Assembly: GCA_023228995.1 (NCBI GenBank)
Contig: JALOAD010000037.1
Span: forward strand, 1 to 35,042
Reading direction: 5' to 3'
Source of the DNA: Candidatus Muiribacterium halophilum
GTDB lineage: Bacteria > Muiribacteriota > Muiribacteriia > Muiribacteriales > Muiribacteriaceae
Length of the DNA stretch: 35,042 nt
The position numbers were made by a program, and so were the translations under genes. The notes beneath the pieces are model-generated. The model was not told the origin of the DNA and did no database searches. It saw only the letters and a program-made list of their open reading frames with translations. How positions within the stretch are numbered: position 1 is the stretch's first letter; every line of letters starts with the position of its first letter. This document shows positions 24,383 through 32,573 of the stretch, one piece after another.

Positions 24383-25412
24383 CTTTATCCTCTTTTAAGG
24401 CTTTTTTTATCATTCTGTCAAAATCCGATTTAAATAATCTATCCTGAGTTATTCTATATTTTTCAAATTCGCTTTCAGCATGTTTTTTAGCAAATTCAGA
24501 TTTGATTTTACCGGAATTATCTAATATTTCTCTATCAATAAAATCTATGAATTTATCTAGCTGTTTTGCCCAATCTTCCATTGTCATAGGAATTTTTCTG
24601 TTTGCCCTATCTTCTGCTAAATCCAGATAAGAGTTTACTATTTTTCCTAATGAATCTATTTCATTTTTATTCAAATAATTTTTGGCTATAATTACATCCG
24701 ATTTTAATATCTTCCCACTAGGCGAGTTTTTCCATGAAGTCAAACCCATGTTTTTTTTAGTTGAATCTGATCTTTCTACAATAAGTTCGGCAGCAGTATG
24801 ACCATGAATTGCATAATGTAATTTATTCTGAACTTTTGCAAAAAATTCTCTGGTTGTTGGAGAATCGATATTATAATCCATACTTGTTGAATATATATCT
24901 GTGATTTTCTGATAAAATCTTCTCTCGCTTAATCTTATTTCTCTGATTTCTTCAAGGATTTTTTCAAAATAATCCTCATTAAGAAAAGTACCATTCTCCA
25001 TCCTTTCCTTATCAATTACAAACCCTTTTATTGAGAATTCACTTAATACTTTTGTTGCCCATTGCCTAAATTGTGTTGCTCTTATTGAATTAACTCTGTA
25101 TCCGATTGAGATAATAGCATCAAGATTATAAAATTTTGTATTATATTTTTTACCATCCCTTGCAGTTATTAGGAATTTCCTAATAACTGAATCTTCTCTA
25201 AGCTCCCCGCTTTTAAAAATATTTTTCAGATGTTCATTAATGGTAGGCACACTGACATTAAAAAGATTTGCAAGCATTTTCTGTGTCAACCACACAGTAT
25301 CATCCTCAAATCGTACTTCAATGCTTTTTTCGCCCGCCTGCGATGTAAAAATAAGAAATTCAGCAGTACTGTTTCTAATTAATTTTTTTTTTCCGTTATT
25401 TATATTATTCAT
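24372..25412 (-). CDS. RhuM family protein
   Basis: The 346-residue protein matches the RhuM (virulence RhuM) family: VRFEDDTVWLTQKMLANLF with an HTH-like N-terminus, TKFYNLDAIISIGYRVNS, ATQFRQWATKVLSEFSIKGF, and a helical second half with LHYAIHGHTAAELIVERSD. It is common as an extra gene inside Type I restriction operons and pathogenicity islands, but its job is unknown to me. The start is the ATG at 25412, 7 nt after AGGAG; the frame extends 7 codons to a TTG. It sits between hsdM (36 bp gap) and the half-S gene (11 bp overlap), so it is fully within the operon. Confidence 0.9.
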   Translation of the reverse strand: MNNINNGKKKLIRNSTAEFLIFTSQAGEKSIEVRFEDDTVWLTQKMLANLFNVSVPTINEHLKNIFKSGELREDSVIRKFLITARDGKKYNTKFYNLDAIISIGYRVNSIRATQFRQWATKVLSEFSIKGFVIDKERMENGTFLNEDYFEKILEEIREIRLSERRFYQKITDIYSTSMDYNIDSPTTREFFAKVQNKLHYAIHGHTAAELIVERSDSTKKNMGLTSWKNSPSGKILKSDVIIAKNYLNKNEIDSLGKIVNSYLDLAEDRANRKIPMTMEDWAKQLDKFIDFIDREILDNSGKIKSEFAKKHAESEFEKYRITQDRLFKSDFDRMIKKALKEDKDGE

Positions 25413-25448
25413 AAAAAGTCTCCTGATAAACAAATGTTTTTTATTGTT

Positions 25449-26936
25449 CTATAGCCCAAGTTCATCGAGGTATTTATTCATTTCATGTTTTATACTTTCT
25501 AATTCAGTTTCAATCTTATTTATGTTTTCTTTTACTTTTGGCATATCAATTGGCTCTTCTTCTTCAAAAGTATCTACATATCTTGGGATGTTAAGGTTAT
25601 AATCATTTTCTTCAATCTCTTGCCTAGTTGCTATGTATGAATATTTGTTAATTACTTCTCTTTCTTTGTATGTATGTAAAATTTTTTGAACATCTATGTC
25701 TCGTAAAACATTCTGATTTTTAACTTTTTCAAATTCAGAGCTTGCATCTATAAATAATACATCTTGAGTTTTTCTGTTCTTTTTGAAAATTAGTATGCAA
25801 GCTGGGATACTTGTTCCAAAGAATAGATTTGCTGGAAGTCCAATTACTGCATGTAGATAATTATATTTTTGAATAATCTGCGTTCTTATTTTACCTTCAC
25901 TTGCTCCTCTAAATAATACTCCGTGTGGTAAAATAACTCCAACAGTTCCTTCTGGATTTGCTGAAGCAAGCATGTGTAATATAAAAGCATAATCTCCTTT
26001 GGATTTTGGTGGAATTCCCATGTCAAATCGTCCAAATTTGTCATCAGTAAGTTCTTCTTGACCCCATTTATCTAAACTGAATGGTGGATTTGCGACAACT
26101 GTATCAAAAGTTGCTAACATATCATTTTCTTTGTGTAATGGATTTCTAAGTGTATCTCCCCATGCTATCTTTGCATCATTTATGTTATGAAGGAACATAT
26201 TCATTAGAGCTAGCGAATGTGTTTGACCATTTTTTTCTTGACCATAAATTTGAAATTCGTGTGAACCTATTTCTCTTGCTGCTTTTATAAGCAATGAACC
26301 TGAACCACAGGCTGGATCATAAATTCTATCACCTTTTTTGGCTTCAACAAGTTTAGCTAGTAGTGTTGAAACATTGGCAGGAGTAAAGAATTCTCCTCCT
26401 TTTTTACCAGCATCTGAAGCAAAATTTGATATAAGATATTCATAAGAATCGCCAATAACATCATTACTTGCAAGTTTTGATGGTCTTAAATCAAGTTCTT
26501 TATCGTTAAAATCTTCTAAAAGATGTTTTAGTATTGAATTTCTTTCTTTTGTATTTCCTAGAACTTTTGAATTGTTGAAATCAATATTCCTAAATACTCC
26601 TTCGAGTTTTATTTTGTTGTCTTCTTCGATTTTAGCTAAAGCAACATTGATTGTTTCACCTATATTAGTTGTTTCTTTGTTTTTAAAAAGATAGTCGAAT
26701 GTACAATAGTCATTGAGTATAAATTTTTCATTTTGAAGACTTTTTTTAATCTTTTTTTGATTGCCTTGATATTTTTCGGTAAGTACTTCAACTTTTTCTT
26801 TGTAAAAATCTGATAAATACTTAACAAATAACATTGTAAGAATGTAATCCATATAAGCTGAGGAATTCATTGTACCTCTAAAAGTATCACATGCTTTCCA
26901 TATAATCTTGTTTATTGTATCTTGATTAGTTTTCAT
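25449..26936 (-). CDS. hsdM: Type I DNA N6-adenine methyltransferase subunit M (HsdM)
   Basis: The 495-residue methylase has the HsdM N-terminal helical domain (DTINKIIWKACDTFRGTMN at the start), the SAM-binding motif YDPACGSGSLLIKAA at 206-220 and the catalytic VANPPFS at 281-287, with EFFTPANVS just before. The C-terminal helical tail includes NLNIPRYVDTFEEEEP. It modifies the adenine in the site chosen by the S subunit(s), protecting the host DNA. The ATG overlaps the stop of the upstream half-S gene; GGAG lies within that gene. Length and motifs are complete. Confidence 0.96.
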   Translation of the reverse strand: MKTNQDTINKIIWKACDTFRGTMNSSAYMDYILTMLFVKYLSDFYKEKVEVLTEKYQGNQKKIKKSLQNEKFILNDYCTFDYLFKNKETTNIGETINVALAKIEEDNKIKLEGVFRNIDFNNSKVLGNTKERNSILKHLLEDFNDKELDLRPSKLASNDVIGDSYEYLISNFASDAGKKGGEFFTPANVSTLLAKLVEAKKGDRIYDPACGSGSLLIKAAREIGSHEFQIYGQEKNGQTHSLALMNMFLHNINDAKIAWGDTLRNPLHKENDMLATFDTVVANPPFSLDKWGQEELTDDKFGRFDMGIPPKSKGDYAFILHMLASANPEGTVGVILPHGVLFRGASEGKIRTQIIQKYNYLHAVIGLPANLFFGTSIPACILIFKKNRKTQDVLFIDASSEFEKVKNQNVLRDIDVQKILHTYKEREVINKYSYIATRQEIEENDYNLNIPRYVDTFEEEEPIDMPKVKENINKIETELESIKHEMNKYLDELGL

Positions 26937-27519
26937 AACCTTCTCCGTTTAATATTTTATTTTCTATATATTTGTAAAATTTTTCTCTTTCAGTTTTTAA
27001 TCCTTCAATAAGCTGGAATTCTCTTTTTTTGAGTTTTAATATTTTAATGAATGTTTCTTGTTTTTTTAATGTAGTATTTAATATTTCAAAATCTTTTAAA
27101 AAATATGATTTTAAAATTGATATTCCGCTCATATTTATAAATTTAGCAAAAAACCTTTTACCTAAACTTGAATTTATATTCGCTTCAATATATTCAGGTT
27201 TGAATTTTTGATTATCTTTTATCCTTATAATCGCAAAATATGAAGGAATTAAGAGGTTTTTGCTTGTTTCATTAATCAAAGTAGCTGAAACAGGTTCTCT
27301 TAATCTTACTATAATATCATCTTTTGCGGTAAAATATTTTTTGTCGAGTTTTTCTTGAGATTCAAAAATATCTATATTTTCTATATAAAAATTACCTTCT
27401 CCGTCAAGACATTTAAGATTAAGTTGATTATATTTATATATATCTTCAGAAAATCTTTCAGCCTTTTTCCTAAGCATTGTTAGACCAGTTCTAACTTCTG
27501 CAATGTTTTTGAGTTTCAT
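26926..27519 (-). CDS. Second half-size specificity-like subunit, first gene of the operon
   Basis: The 197-residue protein has the form of a single TRD plus helix: LKNIAEVRTGLTMLRKKAE at the start, then DDIIVRLREPVSATLIN, LIPSYFAIIRIKDN, PEYIEANINSSLGK, and the helical end KKQETFIKILKLKKREFQLIEGL. This resembles the short specificity proteins often found directly before hsdM in low-GC bacteria. It is clearly different in sequence from the other half-S. Heterodimerising with it would give an asymmetric bipartite site; homodimers would give two symmetrical ones (inference). AGGA stands 6 nt before the ATG (AGGATTTTTATG) and the gene overlaps hsdM by 11 bp. Confidence 0.8.
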   Translation of the reverse strand: MKLKNIAEVRTGLTMLRKKAERFSEDIYKYNQLNLKCLDGEGNFYIENIDIFESQEKLDKKYFTAKDDIIVRLREPVSATLINETSKNLLIPSYFAIIRIKDNQKFKPEYIEANINSSLGKRFFAKFINMSGISILKSYFLKDFEILNTTLKKQETFIKILKLKKREFQLIEGLKTEREKFYKYIENKILNGEGYEN

Positions 27520-27530
27520 AAAAATCCTTT

Positions 27531-27571
27531 TGCATAATTTTATATTTATGCACTTTTTTTATTTTGCATAA
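27531..27571 (-). promoter_or_regulatory. Three TGCATAA boxes upstream of the restriction operon
   Basis: TGCATAA at 27531-27537, TTATGCA at 27546-27552 and TGCATAA at 27565-27571 are the same 7-mer in alternating orientation, ending 11 bp before the first ATG. They may be a regulator's binding sites controlling the operon. No clear -35/-10 pair can be named. Confidence 0.4.
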
Positions 27572-27601
27572 TTTAATTGTAACTCATTTTTTTAAATAGT
27601 C

Positions 27602-27691
27602 AAGGAATATGGAATAGGAATTAATAAATCTAAACAATGGATTCATGAACTAATCCGAAATGACAAATCTTTTGAAACAATTAATAATTAA
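27602..27691 (+). pseudogene. Possible transposase OrfA-like fragment
   Basis: A 29-codon stretch ending in TAA reads KEYGIGINKSKQWIHELI then RNDKSFETINN, which looks like the helix-turn-helix core of an IS3-type OrfA (GI....W..E). A stop codon lies shortly upstream and no start is present. It is too short for a firm call. Confidence 0.2.
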
Positions 27692-27693
27692 AA

Positions 27694-27726
27694 ATCTGCG
27701 AAATAGTGAATTAGTGAAATGGATTT
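27694..27726 (+). repeat. Family B repeat fragment
   Basis: AAATCTGCGAAATAGTGAA followed by TTAGTGAAATGGATTT matches the left end of the family B copies but lacks the central palindrome. Confidence 0.5.
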
Positions 27727-27770
27727 TAAGGTTTCTAAGAAAGGCAAAGAAAATTAATTTAAAGGAACTA

Positions 27771-27850
27771 TGGAGACCGTTACGAAGTGTGCAATATACG
27801 GAAGTATTGCAAGGTCGAACATCGTAAGAGGGAATTTTACATGGAAGACA
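27771..27850 (+). repeat. Family C structured repeat, well-preserved copy
   Basis: Outer arms TTACGA (27780-27785) and TCGTAA (27822-27827) enclose the inner hairpin GCAATA (27791-27796) / TATTGC (27805-27810). The whole unit matches 16024-16112 in reverse orientation. Confidence 0.8.
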
Positions 27851-27854
27851 AACT

Positions 27855-27974
27855 TTAAATCGGCGAAATAGTGAATCAAAATGTTCAATGAACATTTTTT
27901 GGCAAATTAGTGAAGTGGATTTACTGCTTTTCCTATCTCACCCTTTCACCATTTCACCATTTCGCTGATTTTTA
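27855..27974. repeat. Family B palindromic repeat (MITE-like), full copy
   Basis: About 120 bp with terminal inverted repeats (AAATCGGCGAAATAGTGAA at the left; TTCACCATTTCGCTGATTT at the right) and an inner AAAATGTTC-AAT-GAACATTTT hairpin. It lies 15 bp past the macB stop. No target-site duplication is evident. Confidence 0.75.
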
Positions 27975-27988
27975 TATTAATTCTTTAT

Positions 27989-29953
27989 TTATTCATATCT
28001 TAATGCATCTATTGGATTGAGTTTGCTTGCTTTTCTTGCTGGGTAAAATCCAAAGAATAATCCAACAAACATTGCAAATAAAAATGATACTATTACTGAA
28101 TCATAACTAACAACAGTCGGAAGTCCTGTGAGTTTTTTAACAAGCTCACTAATTCCATAACCTGTTGCAATTCCAATTATACCACCTGTTACTGAAACTA
28201 AAACTGCTTCAATTAAAAACTGTGATAATATATCAAGTTTACGAGCTCCAATAGCTTTTCTAATACCAATTTCTCTTGTTCTTTCAGTTACCGATACAAG
28301 CATTATATTCATAATACCGATTCCGCCAACTACTAAAGAAACAACAGCTATTCCTGCAAGTAAAAAAGTAAATGATTGCATTGATTCATTAACTTGTTCG
28401 ATTATTTCAGCTTGAGATCTTATTGTAAAATCATTTTCATCTTTTGGCCGAATTTGATGCAGTTCTCTGAGTTTTGCATTAATTACTTTTTCAGCTTCTG
28501 CTGATTGGTCTGAAGTAAATAAAGAAACATTTATATTAGTTACATAATCAATTCCCATAAGTCTTCTTTGTACTGTTAGTATTGGAGCTACAATTATTTC
28601 ATCTTCATCTCTCCAACCACTTGAACCTTTACCTTTTAATACTCCTACAACCTGAAAACTCTGCTTTTTAATTTTTAAATACTGTCCAATAGGATCAATA
28701 TCTTCAAAAAGTTCTTTTTTTATAGTTTGACCAATTACACAAACTCTTCTTTTAGCTTTATTATCAGATTCTGTAAAAAATGAACCTGTTTCAACCTCAA
28801 AATTATTAACTTCAGGGAATTTTGATGTACCTCCCTGAACTCTTGAATTATAATTTTTATTCCCAAATATCACCTGATAATTTCTACTTACAGATGAATC
28901 TACAGCTTTAATAAAATCTGTAAGTTTTTCAAGTTCAAGTCCATCTTCGTATTTTAAATTCATCTTACCCGAAGAGGTTCTAACCGGACCTCTTGAGCTT
29001 GCACCCGGCATTATAGTTAGAAGATTTGCTCCTCTTGAGGCAATGTTTTCTGTAACCTGCATTTGAGCACCCATTCCGATAGCTGTCATACCAATTACAG
29101 ATGCAACTCCGATTATTACACCAAGCATTGTTAGAAATGTTCTGAGTTTATTTGTAACAATTGAATAAATCGCCATTATAAAACTCTCAAGAAGTTCTTG
29201 AGGGCTTAAAAATAAATTTTTGAAAAAATTCTTCTTTATCTTTTTTTTATTTTCTTTTTCAACTTGATTTATATTTTTTTCTTCAACTTTTCTAATATCT
29301 TCAACAATTTTACCATCTTTTAAATGAACTATTCTATCGGCGAAAGAAGCTACATTACTATCATGAGTTACAATAATTACAGTAATTCCTTTATTATTTA
29401 ACTCTCGAAGAAGAGCCATTATTTCAACACCAGTCTTAGAATCTAATGCTCCAGTAGGTTCATCTGCCATGATTATTGAAGGATCATTTGCAAGAGCTCT
29501 TGCTATTGCAACTCTTTGCTGTTGTCCACCAGATAATTCTTTAGGTCTATGATGAGTTCTATATTCAAGACCAACACTTTCAAGGCAATCATCTGCTAAT
29601 TTCTTTCTGTTTTTTTTACCTGAATATACAAGCGGAAGTTCAACATTACCTGATGCTGTTAAATTATTAAGAAGATTAAATGACTGGAATATAAATCCTA
29701 TTCTTGAGTTTCTTATTGATGCAAGATCATTGTCTGAAAATTTAGTTATATCAGTTTCTTCAAGATAATAATTCCCGTGAGTAGTTGTATCTAAAAATCC
29801 AATAATATTCATGAGAGTGGATTTACCAGAACCAGAAGGTCCCATAATTGCAATAAACTCACCTTTTTTTATTTCAAGTGTAACATCATCTAAAGCTTTT
29901 AGTTCAAGATTACCCATTTTATAAATTTTTGATATATTCTCAAGTCTTATCAT
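27989..29953 (-). CDS. macB: MacB-type ABC transporter (fused ATPase-permease)
   Basis: The 654-residue protein begins with a LolD/MacB-type ATPase: Walker A GPSGSGKST at 38-46, Q-loop FIFQSF, signature ELSGGQQQRVAIARAL at 139-154, Walker B IIMADEPTGALDS at 160-172, switch TVIIVTHD. A Lys/Glu-rich linker (about 222-245) leads to the first membrane helix near 272-295, a periplasmic MacB_PCD domain, and three C-terminal helices with the FtsX signature (ERTREIGIRKAIGARKLDI; FYPARKASKLNPIDALRYE). This is the mechanotransmission type of exporter that drives a periplasmic adaptor and TolC. It is the last gene of a tolC-macA-macB operon, 22 bp after macA. Substrate cannot be told: macrolides, peptides, lipoproteins or heme precursors are known for the family. 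Confidence 0.93.
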   Translation of the reverse strand: MIRLENISKIYKMGNLELKALDDVTLEIKKGEFIAIMGPSGSGKSTLMNIIGFLDTTTHGNYYLEETDITKFSDNDLASIRNSRIGFIFQSFNLLNNLTASGNVELPLVYSGKKNRKKLADDCLESVGLEYRTHHRPKELSGGQQQRVAIARALANDPSIIMADEPTGALDSKTGVEIMALLRELNNKGITVIIVTHDSNVASFADRIVHLKDGKIVEDIRKVEEKNINQVEKENKKKIKKNFFKNLFLSPQELLESFIMAIYSIVTNKLRTFLTMLGVIIGVASVIGMTAIGMGAQMQVTENIASRGANLLTIMPGASSRGPVRTSSGKMNLKYEDGLELEKLTDFIKAVDSSVSRNYQVIFGNKNYNSRVQGGTSKFPEVNNFEVETGSFFTESDNKAKRRVCVIGQTIKKELFEDIDPIGQYLKIKKQSFQVVGVLKGKGSSGWRDEDEIIVAPILTVQRRLMGIDYVTNINVSLFTSDQSAEAEKVINAKLRELHQIRPKDENDFTIRSQAEIIEQVNESMQSFTFLLAGIAVVSLVVGGIGIMNIMLVSVTERTREIGIRKAIGARKLDILSQFLIEAVLVSVTGGIIGIATGYGISELVKKLTGLPTVVSYDSVIVSFLFAMFVGLFFGFYPARKASKLNPIDALRYE

Positions 29954-29975
29954 AAAAACTCCTTAATTTCTCATT

Positions 29976-31067
29976 CTACTTCTTTCTATTTCCAGGTCTG
30001 CCAAAAAGACTATTAGCATTTTTCTCATTGGATATTTCTGTTATTTCAGTAACTACTTTTTCATCAATTTCAAGACCGCTTATTATTTCAACATTTCTAC
30101 CATCATCTATTCCTCTTTCAACAAATCTTTTTTCAGTTTCATTGTTAATAGCACCATTAGTATTTTTAACTTTTTCTTTATCTTTTTTTATATTTTCTTT
30201 ATCTTTTTTACGAATTTCTCTATCTTTTTGACCTTTTCCATTAAGAGATTTTTTAACTAAAACATAAGATTTTTTGTTTTCTTCTTTTAAAGCACTTTTT
30301 GGACAAATAATAACATCTTGTTTACTTTGCGTTACAAACTCAATGTTTGCAGTCATTCCAGAAGCCCATTTTGTTGGAATTCTTTCAGGATCAATCATTA
30401 TTTCATATAAAACTACATCAGAAATAGTCTTTCCTTCTCTGGAAATTTTGGATATTTTCCCATTTATTATTTCATCAGGATATGAATCTAAATATATATA
30501 AGCTTTAAGACCATTTTTCATTTTTGCAATATCAACTTCATCAACATCTACTCTTGCAACAAGTTTATCTGAAAGAACAAAAAGTATATTTGATAAATCA
30601 ACATTTTGACCAGGCTCGCAATCACGATTTATAATTTCACCTTTTATTGTACTAATAAGAAAAACCGGCTTATATGCAGAAATCGCAACATTATAAGCTA
30701 TATCTGCTTCTTTTATTGCATTTTTATCTTTACTTTCTTTTGCAAGTTTCATCTGAGAAATTGCTGCATCTAATATAGCATTTCTATCTTCACTTGAAAT
30801 TGTTGCAAGAACTGTTCCTACTTCTACAAAATCACCTTCCTGAACAAAAACTTCTTCAATTCTACCTCTTGAAGTTGCTTTTATACCTACTTGATTAAAA
30901 GGTTTAATTGAACCTGTTGCAAGGATTTTTACTTCAATTGAACCTTTTTTAACATCACCATATTTATATGTAGTTGTAGTTTTTCCTGAATTTGATTTTT
31001 TAATAAAACCAAAATATATACCTGCTATTACCAATAAAATTATTAGCGTTGTTATGACTTTTTTCAT
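29976..31067 (-). CDS. macA: MacA-type periplasmic adaptor (HlyD/MFP family)
   Basis: The 363-residue adaptor has an N-terminal membrane anchor (VITTLIILLVIAGIYFGFI), a lipoyl/barrel part (GSIEVKILATGSIKPFNQVGIKA; GRIEEVFVQEGDFVEVGTVLATI), a short hairpin (residues about 107-135) and the second lipoyl half (GEIINRDCEPGQNVDLSNILFVLSD). The hairpin is shorter than in E. coli MacA. Near the C-terminus there is an unusual Lys/Asp/Arg/Asn-rich insertion (SLNGKGQKDREIRKKDKEN through KVKNTNGAIN), apparently in the membrane-proximal beta domain. The ATG overlaps the tolC stop (ATGA), so the proteins are made together. It should link MacB to the outer-membrane channel. Confidence 0.9.
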   Translation of the reverse strand: MKKVITTLIILLVIAGIYFGFIKKSNSGKTTTTYKYGDVKKGSIEVKILATGSIKPFNQVGIKATSRGRIEEVFVQEGDFVEVGTVLATISSEDRNAILDAAISQMKLAKESKDKNAIKEADIAYNVAISAYKPVFLISTIKGEIINRDCEPGQNVDLSNILFVLSDKLVARVDVDEVDIAKMKNGLKAYIYLDSYPDEIINGKISKISREGKTISDVVLYEIMIDPERIPTKWASGMTANIEFVTQSKQDVIICPKSALKEENKKSYVLVKKSLNGKGQKDREIRKKDKENIKKDKEKVKNTNGAINNETEKRFVERGIDDGRNVEIISGLEIDEKVVTEITEISNEKNANSLFGRPGNRKK

Positions 31068-32293
31068 AATTTTCCTCCTGCGACTTTTTGAAGTGTCAAT
31101 AAACTTGTTCTAAAATTATAAAGCGAACTTACATGATTATACTCTGCTTGCGAAAGGTCGTTTTCTTTATTTTGAAATACAAAATAAGTTTCACTACCCT
31201 GTTCATATTTTAACTTTGTTAGAAGATAAATGTCTTTTTTGGCTTTAAGTATAAGTTCATCAATTTGATATTTCGCATAAGCTAATTCATAATTTTTTAA
31301 AGCATTAAAAACTTCAATTACAATATCATCTTTAAGTTTTTTTATTTCATTTTCAGTTGCTTTCACAGAATTTGCTGATTCTTCAAGAAGAATATTTTTT
31401 TTACCTCCATCGTATAGCTTATAACTTAAAGAAAGTGATGCACTAAAAGAATCATTTTTGAAAATTTCTTTTCCACCAAGACTTTCACTCATTGAAGCTG
31501 ATAATTTTGGTTTATAATTTGCATATATATTTTTTTTATTTAATAAATTTATATTTTCTGAAATTAAAAGTTTTTGAATTTCAGGTCTATTTTCGATTGA
31601 TAAATTTAAAATATCATCTGAATTAAAAGGAGTAAAACTAATTTTTTCTTCAAACACATCAAATTTATAATTAAGATCTTTACCCATTGCAGTATTAATC
31701 TCAAAATAAATATTACCAAGTTCTCTTTCTTCTTTTAATTTTCTATATTCAGCTTCTTTAAACGATGTTTCAGATTCATTAACTGCCTGAAGACTTTCTT
31801 TACCTGCATGATATTTTAGTCTTATCAAAATAAGGTCTTTTTTTCTTCTCTCAAGAATTGTATTTTGAAGATCAATTCCTTGTTTTTTTTGCTGAATTCT
31901 ATAATAAAGTTCACTAATATTAAAAATAATATTATTTTTAAGTCTATTATATTCCTGTTTTTCTCTTTCAACATTAAGTTTAGCAATATCAAGCTCATTA
32001 TTTCTTAATCCACCATCATTAATAGTGTAATTAACACCAAGTCTTGTGGAATAACTCTCTTTACCTGAAGTATCAGAATAAGAAATTCCCTGTGATAATG
32101 TTGCATCTGGCAAAAAATTAGTCTTAATCTGCTTTATTTTTAATTCCAAAGCTTCAATTCTTAATTTTTCCTGAATAATTGATGAATCGTTTTCGAGTGC
32201 ATTCTCAATGCATTGCTGTAAAGTAAGTATTTCAGCAGAACCTTGAAGAATAAACAATGATAAAAAAACCAAAACAATAATTATCTTCTTCAA
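31064..32293 (-). CDS. TolC family outer membrane efflux protein
   Basis: The 409-residue protein has a signal peptide (MKKIIIVLVFLSLFILQGSA) and then the typical TolC start EILTLQQCIENALENDSSI. Two similar halves, each helical with beta segments (SQGISYSDTSGKESYSTRLG and SLSYKLYDGGKKNIL), reflect the internal duplication of the OEP family. The start is a TTG at 32293, fixed by AGGAGG 6 nt upstream. As first gene of the operon it supplies the outer-membrane channel for MacA-MacB; it also shows that the host has an outer membrane. Confidence 0.9.
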   Translation of the reverse strand: MKKIIIVLVFLSLFILQGSAEILTLQQCIENALENDSSIIQEKLRIEALELKIKQIKTNFLPDATLSQGISYSDTSGKESYSTRLGVNYTINDGGLRNNELDIAKLNVEREKQEYNRLKNNIIFNISELYYRIQQKKQGIDLQNTILERRKKDLILIRLKYHAGKESLQAVNESETSFKEAEYRKLKEERELGNIYFEINTAMGKDLNYKFDVFEEKISFTPFNSDDILNLSIENRPEIQKLLISENINLLNKKNIYANYKPKLSASMSESLGGKEIFKNDSFSASLSLSYKLYDGGKKNILLEESANSVKATENEIKKLKDDIVIEVFNALKNYELAYAKYQIDELILKAKKDIYLLTKLKYEQGSETYFVFQNKENDLSQAEYNHVSSLYNFRTSLLTLQKVAGGKL

Positions 32294-32389
32294 AAAAAAC
32301 CTCCTGTATCTTTTGTTTTTATTATAACCTTTAATGCAAATATCATACCATTTATAAAATCAAGTAAAAATTAGTAAAGCAAAAACAAA

Positions 32390-32422
32390 GCAGATCCCGG
32401 CTCAAAATCATACTGGGATGAC
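32390..32422 (+). repeat. Family A hairpin repeat
   Basis: ATCCCGGCTCAAAATCATAC then TGGGATGACA; same unit as 4882 and 5246, with one stem mismatch. Confidence 0.7.
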
Positions 32423-32426
32423 AACC

Positions 32427-32544
32427 TTTAAATCAGCGAAATAGCGAATCAAAATGTTCACCGAACATTTTTTGGTGAATTAGCGAAGTGGATTTAGTGC
32501 TTTTCCTACTTCACTATTTCACCACTTCACTATCTCACGGTTTT
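32427..32544. repeat. Family B palindromic repeat (MITE-like), full copy
   Basis: TTTAAATCAGCGAAATAGCG at the left, inner AAAATGTTC-ACC-GAACATTTT hairpin, ending ACTTCACTATCTCACGG. It sits between the tolC promoter region and the MATE gene end. Confidence 0.75.
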
Positions 32545-32573
32545 ATTATATTTCCCAAATTGCTTTTATAGTG

